NCBI GenBank assembly: GCA_045586785.1
Contig: JAZNBA010000089.1
Span: 31,251 to 95,250, forward strand
Direction of reading: 5' to 3'
Source of the DNA: UMGS1002 sp045586785
Lineage (GTDB): Bacteria > Bacillota > Clostridia > Oscillospirales > CAG-272
Length of the DNA: 64,000 nt
Shown here: positions 49,768 to 57,393 of the stretch, piece by piece
Layout of the letters: each line of letters begins with the position of its first letter
Numbering within the stretch: position 1 is the stretch's first letter
Made by a program: the position numbers and the translations under genes
The notes under the pieces: model-generated
The model's input: only the letters and a program-made list of their open reading frames with translations
The model's database searches: none
What the model was told of the DNA's origin: nothing

Positions 49768-52079
49768 AACTGATACAGGCAAATATCATAGAATTCGCCG
49801 CTATGCGCGACCGTGTGTTTGATTTCGGCGCGGGCATGAACATAATCGAGGGAAAAAATGAGTCGGGTAAGTCCACTCTGCTGGCATTTATCCGCTTTAT
49901 GCTTTACGGCTTTTCGGGACGCGCCACGCAAAACGGTGAGCCCTGCGAGCGTGACAGATATCTGAATTGGTCGTCCCGCCGTGCCGCGGGCACGCTGACG
50001 CTGGAAGCGAACGGTCATATCTTTCGCATTGAGCGGGAGGGTCACATATCTCAAACCACTCGCGGCGAGAGCTATATTGAAAAGCCGGTCCAGATAATCG
50101 ACGCGGAAACGGGCACGCTTGTCCACAAGGGCAAATGCCCGGGTGAGCTGTTTTTGGGCATGAACGCCGCAGTTTTCTCGGCGACATGCTCGGTGGCACA
50201 GCTGTCTGCTCAAAGCATAAATTCCGCAGAGCTTGGCAACGCCATCGAAAATATGCTGCAATCGGCAGATGAAAGCATCAACGTTACAAAAGTCTGCCGC
50301 CGTCTTGACGACGCACGCAAGGAATTGATATACAAAAACGGACGCGGCGGCAAGATCTACGATCTTCAGTGCGAGGCGGAAAATCTTGCTTCACAGCTCG
50401 AACGCGCCGAAAACAACGCAAAAACCATAATGGAGCTTGAGTCGGAGGCACTGCGTTGCCGTCAGGCTACTGCCGAAGCGTTCTCCAAGCAAAACAAGCT
50501 TTCCGAACTGTGGGAAAAAAGCGAGGCTTGGCTCATACTAGGTCGGTTTGAGCAATCGGTCAAGCTGTCTGACGAAATAGCTCAGCTCGATGGTCAGCTA
50601 TCGGAGCTGCGCCGAAATTCCTTTGAGGGCGGCTTTATGCCCGAGGTGAACTACGTATCCGAGCTCAAAGCGCTGTCAAGCGAACTGTCCGCGGCACAGG
50701 ACGCGGCATCGGACGCCGAATTAAAGCGCCGCCGCCACGAGTCCATCCTCACATACGACACTCAAAAAGCCGATATAGCACAGCAACTGCTGGACGGCGG
50801 CCACAGCAAAAACAGCATCGTAAACCGATATCTCGCACTCAAAAAGAGCGTTTCAAACGCGCAGATGTTTGGTCTGATGGCACTCATCTGCGGCGCGATC
50901 GCTATTGCGGGCGGAGTTGTCTCGGCGCTGGTCAGCACAGAGCTTATGATACTCGGAATAGCGCTCTCCGTGCTTGGCGCTGTTGGCATAATTGCGGGCG
51001 CGTTACTGCTTGGCTCAACAAAGAAAAAGAACGCCGCGGTGCTTGCGCTGCTCTCGGAAATACAGCTTGACTCCGATATGGGCGAAGACGATCTTGCACG
51101 CTACATTGACGACTGTCTTAATGCTTATACAAACAAGAAAAACTACATCGCCGCCCTGTCGGCGCTGACACAAGTCGCCGAAAACTGCCGCGAAAACGTA
51201 AAGCGCATAGTAAAAGCGGCACACGCAACGCTGAAAAAAGCAGGTATTTTGTCCGATGTCACAGCCGACGCGACTGTCACGGCATTGCGTTCAACCGCAT
51301 TGAAATGCGAGGAATTCATATCTGCGCAAGCCGCGCTCTGCCGCCGTATTGACTCGGCTCGCGCCGAAAAAACACGGCTTGACGAAAGTCTTTCGTCTTA
51401 CGACGAAGCATTTATCCGAGCCCGTGCCTCAAAGCTTGACCGTAAGGATGCCATAAGCTCTGCCGAACACACACAGCTCCGCGACAGATTTGCCGCCGAG
51501 GTGCGCGAGGCATACGACAGACAGACCGCAGTTGAGCGTCAGATAGCCTACTACGAGGGGCAGGAGACCTCTCCCGCCCGCATCAGCTCACGACTTGAGC
51601 TGTGCCGCGCAGAAGAAAAACGGCTGACACGCCGCGCCGAGGCGCTCATTTTAGCACGTGAAGCCATTGAGTCGGCAAGCGGCAAGCTGCGCCGCGGCTT
51701 TACCCCCACACTGCGAAGCGAGGCAGGCAAGCTGCTGTCTCCGCTGACAGCGGAGCGCTACACCGAGCTTGGAATTTCGGATGAATTTGCGCTGTCGCTG
51801 GTGGCAGACGGTTCAACACGCTCGGTATCTTACATGAGCGGCGGCACGCGGGATGCGTCTTATCTTGCCCTGCGCCTGGCGCTTACAAAGCTGCTCTGTA
51901 CAAAAGAGCGTCCGCCCGTATTGCTTGACGAAGCCCTTTCCCAGCTTGATGACAGCCGCGCCGAGGGACTGCTCGGAATGCTGTCCCAATGGTGCTCAGA
52001 CGGCAACCAGTGCTTGCTGTTTACCTGTCACACAAGAGAATCGGGTCTCGCGCAGAATTATACGCATATCAAACTGTAA
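49764..52079 (+). CDS. SMC/Rad50-type ATPase (YhaN/SbcC-like)
   Basis: A 771-residue ATPase. Walker A GKNESGKST at residues 30-38; long coiled-coil regions (about 190-330 and 460-650) separated by two hydrophobic helices near 365-415 (AQMFGLMALICGAIAIAGG, then LMILGIALSVLG). The ABC signature SYMSGGTRDASYLALRLAL and Walker B PPVLLDEALSQLDD are at the C-terminus. The membrane-like helix pair in the coiled coil is typical of YhaN and absent from SbcC. It is coupled to the nuclease gene by ATGA. It probably acts in DNA repair or restriction of foreign DNA. Confidence 0.9.
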   Translation: MKLIQANIIEFAAMRDRVFDFGAGMNIIEGKNESGKSTLLAFIRFMLYGFSGRATQNGEPCERDRYLNWSSRRAAGTLTLEANGHIFRIEREGHISQTTRGESYIEKPVQIIDAETGTLVHKGKCPGELFLGMNAAVFSATCSVAQLSAQSINSAELGNAIENMLQSADESINVTKVCRRLDDARKELIYKNGRGGKIYDLQCEAENLASQLERAENNAKTIMELESEALRCRQATAEAFSKQNKLSELWEKSEAWLILGRFEQSVKLSDEIAQLDGQLSELRRNSFEGGFMPEVNYVSELKALSSELSAAQDAASDAELKRRRHESILTYDTQKADIAQQLLDGGHSKNSIVNRYLALKKSVSNAQMFGLMALICGAIAIAGGVVSALVSTELMILGIALSVLGAVGIIAGALLLGSTKKKNAAVLALLSEIQLDSDMGEDDLARYIDDCLNAYTNKKNYIAALSALTQVAENCRENVKRIVKAAHATLKKAGILSDVTADATVTALRSTALKCEEFISAQAALCRRIDSARAEKTRLDESLSSYDEAFIRARASKLDRKDAISSAEHTQLRDRFAAEVREAYDRQTAVERQIAYYEGQETSPARISSRLELCRAEEKRLTRRAEALILAREAIESASGKLRRGFTPTLRSEAGKLLSPLTAERYTELGISDEFALSLVADGSTRSVSYMSGGTRDASYLALRLALTKLLCTKERPPVLLDEALSQLDDSRAEGLLGMLSQWCSDGNQCLLFTCHTRESGLAQNYTHIKL

Positions 52080-52092
52080 AACACATAACAAC

Positions 52093-52113
52093 GCCCTCCC
52101 CTTTTGGGAGGGC
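52093..52113 (+). terminator. Terminator after the yhaN-like gene
   Basis: An 8-base stem GCCCTCCC / GGGAGGGC with a CTTTT loop, followed by ATCATTTTATT, 14 bases after the stop. Confidence 0.8.
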
Positions 52114-52197
52114 ATCATTTTATTCACAGTAAAAGAGCGCAAAAACCGTTTTTTTCTCTACACACTCTTGCGCAACCTATAATTGACACGCTTACTA

Positions 52198-52226
52198 TAG
52201 ACAATTCCGCACCTTTAAGATATAAT
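52198..52226 (+). promoter_or_regulatory. Promoter of the XRE-membrane gene
   Basis: TAGACA, 17 bases, TATAAT, about 25 bases before the start; the transcript would begin just ahead of the AAAGGAGG ribosome site. Confidence 0.65.
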
Positions 52227-52251
52227 GTTGACAGCCAAAGGAGGTGTTTAT

Positions 52252-53115
52252 ATGACAATAGGTCAAAGAATTGCAGAACAGAGAAAGAAATGCGGCTATT
52301 CGCAGATAGACATTGCAAAAAAGCTGAATGTCAGCCGCCAGGCGGTATCGCGCTGGGAAATGGACGCCGCCGCACCCGATACATATAATCTTATTGAGTT
52401 GGCGGAGCTACTGGGAGTTACTGTGGAATATATAACGCTGGGCAGGGAGACGGCTGATGCTGTTGTTACCGAGCGGATAGCTATGCCCCCCGAAAAAAGT
52501 CCCCTGAGCATTCTAAACATTATTCTTATCACGCTTGCGGTGTGGGTAGGAGCGGACTTGTTGCTTGTCTATGTACTGCCTATACTTAAAGGGTGGAATG
52601 TATATAACTCATTTTATATATTGCCGTACATAATTGCACCTCTTCCCTTTGCGCTGCCGGGCAAAAAGATACACGACTTGAGTATGCGCGGTATAATGCG
52701 GCTGTATTTGGCGGCGTTTGTTACGGCGCTTTTGGTATCTGCGGCAAGCTTTGGGCATATGGCAATTTATTCTGTTACAAATAGGGCGCTCAATACGTTG
52801 GAATTCATGCTTTTTGACGGTGGCGGAAGAGTGAGCTTTATCTTTTGGGGACTTGCCCTGATACATATGGCAGTAATGCTGCCGATCTTTCGATGTCGTA
52901 AAATGAATATGCTGAGCAGAATACTGACCTCCGTTCTATCTGCCCCCGCCGTAATATTTTTCGGTTTTTACGCTATGGAGCTGTTCGGATACGGAGAATT
53001 TTATATAAATCACTGGTGGTGGACGGCTGCTTGCGCGCTGATCTATTGGGTGAGCTTGGGTGTTTATTGGCTTATAAGATCAAAAAAATTCACAATTAAT
53101 TCTCATAACTCTTGA
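52252..53115 (+). CDS. XRE-family HTH regulator fused to a membrane domain
   Basis: A 287-residue protein starting at ATG 52252 after AAAGGAGG. The N-terminal helix-turn-helix spans about residues 1-66: TIGQRIAEQRKKCGYSQ, DIAKKLNVSRQAVSRWEMD and LAELLGVTVEYI. The remainder has about six hydrophobic segments (from 85 to 280), ending KKFTINSHNS. Membrane-bound XRE proteins are common in Firmicutes, often controlling an adjacent transporter or sensing the membrane; here no obvious target is adjacent, although the gene has its own promoter. Confidence 0.87.
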   Translation: MTIGQRIAEQRKKCGYSQIDIAKKLNVSRQAVSRWEMDAAAPDTYNLIELAELLGVTVEYITLGRETADAVVTERIAMPPEKSPLSILNIILITLAVWVGADLLLVYVLPILKGWNVYNSFYILPYIIAPLPFALPGKKIHDLSMRGIMRLYLAAFVTALLVSAASFGHMAIYSVTNRALNTLEFMLFDGGGRVSFIFWGLALIHMAVMLPIFRCRKMNMLSRILTSVLSAPAVIFFGFYAMELFGYGEFYINHWWWTAACALIYWVSLGVYWLIRSKKFTINSHNS

Positions 53116-53140
53116 AATGCGGACGATTTGATTGTATAAT
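53112..53140 (+). promoter_or_regulatory. Promoter of the TIM-barrel isomerase gene
   Basis: TTGAAA, 17 bases, TATAAT, overlapping the stop of the previous gene. A 50-base leader with no obvious structure leads to the start at 53190. Confidence 0.7.
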
Positions 53141-53189
53141 AAAGGTAAACAAAAAAGTCGGCGCACTGCGTCGTATCAGGAGGAACATT

Positions 53190-53981
53190 ATGAGAAAGTT
53201 AGGTGTAAACTACAGCGCAAAATGGGGTGTTCCCTTTGCTGAGTTTTTGAAGATCATTAAGGACATCGGCTTCGAATGCTTCTTTACCGGCGTTCCCAAG
53301 GCCGAGAACATTCCCGTTATGGCTCAGGCGGCTAAAGAGCTGGGGCTTGAATGGGAGACTATGCACGCGCCCTTCGGTCACATCAATGATATATGGTACG
53401 AGGGTGAGGACGGCGACAAAATGCTAAAAGAACTGCTCAACGGTGTTGACGCATGCGCCTCTGCCAATGCGCGCATACTTGTGGTCCACCTGTCCTCGGG
53501 CAACAACGCACCTCCCATCACCGACATCGGTCGCGCTCGCTTTACTCAGCTTGTTGAGTACGCCGCAGAAAAGGGCGTTTCTATTGCATACGAAAATCAA
53601 CGCAAGCTGGCAAATCTGGCGTGGACCATGGAAGCCTTCGAGAAGTGCGAAAACGTAGGCTTCTGCTGGGACTGCGGACACGAAAGCTGCTTTACACCGG
53701 GACGTCAGTATATGCCCATTTTCGGAAAGCGTCTTATCTGCACTCACCTGCACGACAACCACGGCATCTACAACAAGGACGAGCACCTTATTCTGTTTGA
53801 CGGCTCCATGGATATGGACCTGGTCGCACGTCAGATCAAAGAGAGCGGTTATGAGGGCTCGCTTATGCTTGAGATACTGGTTCAGAACAGTCATTACTAC
53901 GATGATATGACATACCCCGAATACCTCACCAAGGGCTATGAGGCGGTCAAGCGTCTGCGCGCTATGATCGACGGTGAATAA
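53190..53981 (+). CDS. TIM-barrel sugar phosphate isomerase/epimerase-like protein (AP_endonuc_2)
   Basis: A 263-residue protein starting at ATG 53190 after AGGAGG. Barrel motifs: LGVNYSAKWGVPFAEFL, MHAPFGHIND, ARILVVHLSSGN, IAYENQRKL, CWDCGHESCF, CTHLHDNHG and LMLEILVQN. These give the His/Glu/Asp metal ligands of the xylose isomerase-like family. It is a third member in this window, but it is monocistronic and distant from the hexuronate operon. The actual reaction is unknown. Confidence 0.85.
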   Translation: MRKLGVNYSAKWGVPFAEFLKIIKDIGFECFFTGVPKAENIPVMAQAAKELGLEWETMHAPFGHINDIWYEGEDGDKMLKELLNGVDACASANARILVVHLSSGNNAPPITDIGRARFTQLVEYAAEKGVSIAYENQRKLANLAWTMEAFEKCENVGFCWDCGHESCFTPGRQYMPIFGKRLICTHLHDNHGIYNKDEHLILFDGSMDMDLVARQIKESGYEGSLMLEILVQNSHYYDDMTYPEYLTKGYEAVKRLRAMIDGE

Positions 53982-54000
53982 CGGTAAATAAAATATTTTA

Positions 54001-54030
54001 TAGGGCGGCATCTTGTGGGATGCCGCCCTA
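54001..54030 (+). terminator. Terminator of the isomerase gene
   Basis: A 12-base stem TAGGGCGGCATC / GATGCCGCCCTA with a 6-base loop, abutting the next promoter at 54031. Confidence 0.75.
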
Positions 54031-54059
54031 TTGACAAATTTCGCATAATGTGATATATT
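54031..54059 (+). promoter_or_regulatory. Promoter of the split ThrE operon
   Basis: TTGACA, 17 bases, TATATT, directly after the preceding stem. Confidence 0.75.
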
Positions 54060-54096
54060 GATTCCGTATAATTCACTTGTTTAAGAGGTGAGCTTT

Positions 54097-54891
54097 TTGC
54101 AGACAACGGAATTGGAAATAATGACCGAGCAGGCAACCGCGGATGACGTGCTTCGCACAGCCATGGACGTTGGTGAGGGACTTTTGCGTTCGGGTGCCGA
54201 AATTCGGCGCATCGAGGATACTATTACGCGTATTGCCAAGGCCTACGGTGCAGTACACGTTGAGGTGTTTACCATTACCACGTTAATTTTAGCATCTGTG
54301 CGTATGCCCGACGGCGGCTATTCCAGCCAGACACGGCGTGTGCTTACGTCCTCGAACAACCTGCACCGACTGGCAAAATACAATGAAATATCCCGTGAGA
54401 TCTGCGCGGGCGGTGTATCTATTGAGGCAGCACAGCAAAAAATACGGCAGGTCAAGCGATCCGAGCCGTATCCCACTTGGATCATTTACATAGGTGCCGT
54501 TTTTGGCGCGGGCGGCTTTGCAATGTTTTTCGGCGGAAGCTGGCTTGACGGCATCATAGCAGCGGCCATCGGCGTTATAATGACACTTATTGACACCTAC
54601 AAGCCGCCATTTATTAACAGCATGTCAAACGCCGTCATCAGCTCCTTTATAGCAGGCGTGCTCGCCGAGCTTTGTGCCTACTTCGGACTGTGCCACAACA
54701 TGGATATGGTCATAATCGGCACGATTATGCTGCTCATCCCGGGTCTTACTATCGGAACATCGATACGCGATATGCTTTGCGGTGACATAGTAACGGGCTC
54801 CATTCGTCTGATACAGTCCATACTGCTTGCTTGCGTTATTGCCTTTGGATACGGCGCCGCAATGCTTTTGATGGGGGGCATACTGGTATGA
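54097..54891 (+). CDS. Threonine/serine exporter, N-terminal subunit (ThrE/YjjP-like)
   Basis: About 264 residues. The start is taken as TTG 54097, since AGAGGTGA lies 5 bases upstream; an in-frame GTG (54088) is inside that site and an ATG is at 54121. The soluble N-terminus has LRTAMDVGEGLLRSGAEIRRIEDTITRIA and FTITTLILASVRMPDG, typical of ThrE/YjjP. Then there are about five membrane segments with the NSMSNAVISSFIAGVLAEL region. The next gene encodes the other half, so this is the split form of the exporter. Confidence 0.88.
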   Translation: MQTTELEIMTEQATADDVLRTAMDVGEGLLRSGAEIRRIEDTITRIAKAYGAVHVEVFTITTLILASVRMPDGGYSSQTRRVLTSSNNLHRLAKYNEISREICAGGVSIEAAQQKIRQVKRSEPYPTWIIYIGAVFGAGGFAMFFGGSWLDGIIAAAIGVIMTLIDTYKPPFINSMSNAVISSFIAGVLAELCAYFGLCHNMDMVIIGTIMLLIPGLTIGTSIRDMLCGDIVTGSIRLIQSILLACVIAFGYGAAMLLMGGILV

Positions 54892-55331
54892 CGGAATTTC
54901 TGATAGGTATATTTACCGCCGCCATAAGCACGCTTGGCTTTTCTCTTCTGTTCCGCGTTGACAAAAAATATCTTTTGTGGGGAGTTCTCGGCGGCGCACT
55001 TTCCTGGGCAGTATATCTTGCCGTTGAAATGGTTTTGTCGAATACATTTGTCAGTGCCATTGCCTCCGCAGTGGTGGCTACGGTATATTCGGAAATGTTA
55101 GCTTATGCTCTTCACACTCCCGCCACGGTGTTTTTGCTTCCGTCACTTATACCTATGGTGCCCGGTAGCAGTCTTTATTACACCATGAGCAATCTGATCA
55201 TGAAGGACTATGCCATGGCGGCGGAAAAAGGCATCCAGACCATTGAGGTCATGCTGGGTCTGTCGGGCGGAGTCGTTGCGGCATCGCTGATCTTCTACGC
55301 CATAAGGCACATAAAAAGAAAAAAGCACTGA
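54888..55331 (+). CDS. Threonine/serine exporter, C-terminal subunit (YjjB-like, DUF3815)
   Basis: A 147-residue membrane protein with about four hydrophobic segments and the LFRVDKKYLLWGVLGGALSW and PSLIPMVPGSSLYYTM motifs of the YjjB/DUF3815 half. It starts at ATG 54888 overlapping the stop of the first half (ATGA). Both halves together match a single ThrE exporter. In Gram-positives they are commonly split in this way. Confidence 0.88.
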   Translation: MTEFLIGIFTAAISTLGFSLLFRVDKKYLLWGVLGGALSWAVYLAVEMVLSNTFVSAIASAVVATVYSEMLAYALHTPATVFLLPSLIPMVPGSSLYYTMSNLIMKDYAMAAEKGIQTIEVMLGLSGGVVAASLIFYAIRHIKRKKH

Positions 55332-55371
55332 TCTGCGGTAAGGTTGATCACATAATGCGGCAATAATACAA

Positions 55372-55407
55372 AAAAGCTATCTTGTTACATCATGCAAGAT
55401 AGCTTTT
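55372..55407. terminator. Bidirectional terminator
   Basis: A 13-base stem AAAAGCTATCTTG / CAAGATAGCTTTT with a 10-base loop between the convergent stops at 55331 and 55409. Confidence 0.85.
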
Positions 55408-55408
55408 A

Positions 55409-55651
55409 TCATTCAATTTCCAGTTCTTCGGATTGAAAAATATCGTCATTCAAAAATTCGTGAAGAGGCATATCAAAGCCTCTCGCTAATCGAATAACCA
55501 TACTTAATGTTACAGTTTTATTTCTACCGTTAATTATGCATTGCATACTTCCGTGTTGTATGCCGGAATTCTGCTCCAGCCTATACTGTGTTATTCCCTT
55601 TTGTTTCAACAAATCGGAGATACGCTTTGCAACAGCGTCATTTACAGTCAA
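55409..55651 (-). CDS. Small XRE-type repressor
   Basis: An 80-residue protein. The start is taken as TTG 55651, 8 bases after AGGAGG; upstream in-frame ATGs have no ribosome site. It is one helix-turn-helix domain: AVAKRISDLLKQKGITQYRLEQ, here in parts (VAKRISDLLKQKG, ITQYRLEQNSGI), HGSMQCIINGR, then TLSMVIRLARGFDMPLHEFL and an acidic tail. It is divergent from the SLOG gene. Two perfect palindromes, GTAGT-TATG-ACTAC before its own gene and GTAGG-CATA-CCTAC at the SLOG promoter, are probable binding sites. Confidence 0.83.
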   Translation of the reverse strand: MTVNDAVAKRISDLLKQKGITQYRLEQNSGIQHGSMQCIINGRNKTVTLSMVIRLARGFDMPLHEFLNDDIFQSEELEIE

Positions 55652-55681
55652 GCAACTTACCTCCTGCAGAGATTTAGCTAT

Positions 55682-55695
55682 GTAGTTATGACTAC
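55682..55695. promoter_or_regulatory. Probable operator 1 of the XRE repressor
   Basis: A perfect 5-base inverted repeat GTAGT-TATG-ACTAC, extended by TATG and CATA flanks. It lies 31 bases before the repressor start, so autorepression is likely. Confidence 0.55.
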
Positions 55696-55751
55696 GCATA
55701 TATTTTATCAATATTTACATAAAAATATAAGAAGTTGTACCTACATATTGC

Positions 55752-55780
55752 TTGAATTTATTATCATTATATGTTATAAT
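55752..55780 (+). promoter_or_regulatory. Promoter of the SLOG gene
   Basis: TTGAAT, 17 bases, TATAAT. The transcript should begin within the adjacent operator, and the start codon is 35 bases downstream. Confidence 0.7.
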
Positions 55781-55782
55781 AT

Positions 55783-55796
55783 GTAGGCATACCTAC
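55783..55796. promoter_or_regulatory. Probable operator 2 of the XRE repressor
   Basis: A perfect 5-base inverted repeat GTAGG-CATA-CCTAC beginning 3 bases after the -10 box, exactly where a repressor would block transcription. A half-site GTACCTACATA is at 55737-55747. Confidence 0.6.
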
Positions 55797-55814
55797 GCAT
55801 CGGAGATACATACT

Positions 55815-56255
55815 ATGATAATAACCTTCTGCGGACATTCCACTTTTACTCCAACACCGGAATACGAGCAAAAGCTTCTCTCTCTTTTACATGAACTGGT
55901 CGTTGATGGCAGCACTGAATTTTTTCTCGGCGAATACGGTGCTTTCGACACCTTTGCATACGAATGCTGTAAAAAAATCAAGGCAACGCACCCAAACGTA
56001 AAGTTGATATTTGTAACTCCGTACATAAGCCCCGAATACCAAAAAAATCATTTGAATTACCAAGAAATGCGATACGATCACATCATCTATCCTCCGCTTG
56101 AAAACGTACCGCCAAAATTCGCCATATCCCGTCGCAACAAATGGATGGTGCAAAAAGCAAACCTTGTTATTGCATACATCCGCCACGACTGGGGCGGCGC
56201 ATATAAAACCTATCAGTACGCACGGCATCTGGGCAAAAAAATATGCGATCTGTAA
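55815..56255 (+). CDS. SLOG-family (YspA-like) protein
   Basis: A 146-residue protein starting at ATG 55815 after CGGAGA. It opens MIITFCGHSTFTP and has FFLGEYGAFDTFAYECC, a Rossmann-like GxYGxFD loop, followed by LIFVTPYISPEY and IYPPLENVPPKFAISRRNKWMV, with LVIAYIRHDWGGA near the end. These are the motifs of the SLOG/YspA type nucleotide-binding family common in gut Firmicutes. Its role is unknown; SLOG proteins can bind nucleotide second messengers in stress or immunity pathways. It is AT-rich relative to pheS and regulated by the divergent XRE gene. Confidence 0.8.
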   Translation: MIITFCGHSTFTPTPEYEQKLLSLLHELVVDGSTEFFLGEYGAFDTFAYECCKKIKATHPNVKLIFVTPYISPEYQKNHLNYQEMRYDHIIYPPLENVPPKFAISRRNKWMVQKANLVIAYIRHDWGGAYKTYQYARHLGKKICDL

Positions 56256-56286
56256 CACGCAATCGCTACGTTTTTTTCTCCCTCTC

Positions 56287-56315
56287 TTGACAAACACCCT
56301 CATTTGTGGTAACAT
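56287..56315 (+). promoter_or_regulatory. Promoter of pheST
   Basis: TTGACA, 17 bases, TAACAT, 43 bases before the pheS ATG. The leader is too short for a T-box. Confidence 0.65.
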
Positions 56316-56358
56316 TATATATTATTATATGATGCATCACTATGGGGGTCATTTCATT

Positions 56359-57378
56359 ATGAAGCAAAAAATACAGTCAATGCGCGAAACGATCGAAGCG
56401 CGTCTGTCGACGGTTTCGTCCACGGCAGAGCTGCGTGAGATACGCTCCGCATACCTCAGCCGCACCGGTGAGATACCGGCTCTTATGAAGCTGCTGGGTT
56501 CTCTGCCCAAGGAAGAGCGTCCCGAGGCAGGTAAATATATCAATGAATTCAAAAACTGGGCTACCGACCGCATCGAGCAATATGAAAAAACTCTTGCGGC
56601 AAAGGAGCTGACAGAGCGCTACGAGCGCGAGGCTGTGGACATTACCATGCCTGCCGTTTCCCGTCCCATGGGCTCTCTGCATCCCGTCACGCTGGTTCGT
56701 GACGAGCTGGTGCGCATTTTCTCGGGCATGGGCTTTGTTGTCTATGACGGCCGTGAGATCGAGGACGATTACCACAACTTCACCGCCCTCAACCAGCCCA
56801 AGGATCACCCCGCCCGCGACAAGCAGGACACCTTCTACGTAACCGAGGACATTCTGCTGCGCACACACACTTCTCCCGGTCAGATACACATGATGGAGAC
56901 TACCAAGCCGCCCTTCAAGGCAGTTATGCCGGGTCGCGTTTTCCGTTGCGACGACGACGCCACCCACGCGCCCATGTTCCATCAGATAGAGGGCCTTGTT
57001 ATCGACAAGGGGCTGTCCCTCTGCGACCTTCACGGTCTGCTTGACACACTTGCAAAGGCTATGTTCTCCGAGGATACAAAAACTCGTTTCCGCCCCTCCT
57101 ACTTCCCCTTCACCGAGCCCAGCGTCGAGGTCGACGTAAGCTGCATGGAGTGCGGCGGCAAGGGCTGCCGTCTGTGCAAGGGCACAGGCTGGATCGAGAT
57201 TCTGGGCGGCGGCGTTGTAAACCGTCGCGTCATCGAGAACTGCGGTCTTGATCCCGACGAGTGGACAGGCCTGGCATTCGGCGCAGGTATGGAGCGTATC
57301 GCTATGCTCAAATACGGTCTTAACAACATTCACCTGTTCTATGACGGTGATGTCAGAATTCTTTCTCAATTTCACTGA
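56359..57378 (+). CDS. pheS: Phenylalanine-tRNA ligase alpha subunit
   Basis: A 339-residue protein starting at ATG 56359 with GGGGG 10 bases upstream. It charges tRNA-Phe together with PheT. The N-terminal coiled coil is about residues 1-85. Class II motif 2 is FRCDDDATHAPMFHQIEGL and motif 3 GAGMERIAML. The GSLHPVT and LLRTHTSPGQ motifs are also present. There is a Cys-rich loop CMECGGKGCRLCKGTG, typical of bacterial PheS. The length is normal. pheT follows after 15 bases. Confidence 0.97.
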   Translation: MKQKIQSMRETIEARLSTVSSTAELREIRSAYLSRTGEIPALMKLLGSLPKEERPEAGKYINEFKNWATDRIEQYEKTLAAKELTERYEREAVDITMPAVSRPMGSLHPVTLVRDELVRIFSGMGFVVYDGREIEDDYHNFTALNQPKDHPARDKQDTFYVTEDILLRTHTSPGQIHMMETTKPPFKAVMPGRVFRCDDDATHAPMFHQIEGLVIDKGLSLCDLHGLLDTLAKAMFSEDTKTRFRPSYFPFTEPSVEVDVSCMECGGKGCRLCKGTGWIEILGGGVVNRRVIENCGLDPDEWTGLAFGAGMERIAMLKYGLNNIHLFYDGDVRILSQFH

Positions 57379-57393
57379 TAGGAGGACAACGCC

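Noticed and set aside
48604..52079. Phage-defence nuclease-helicase pair
   Set aside because: The YhaO/YhaN pair is a widespread housekeeping repair set in Firmicutes and no other defence gene is nearby.
55409..56255. Toxin-antitoxin module
   Set aside because: The XRE protein is short enough, but the partner is divergent and has SLOG motifs, not those of a toxin family; repressor/target fits better.
56256..56358. T-box or attenuator before pheS
   Set aside because: The promoter at 56287-56315 leaves only about 37 transcribed bases before pheS, too short for a T-box or an attenuator.
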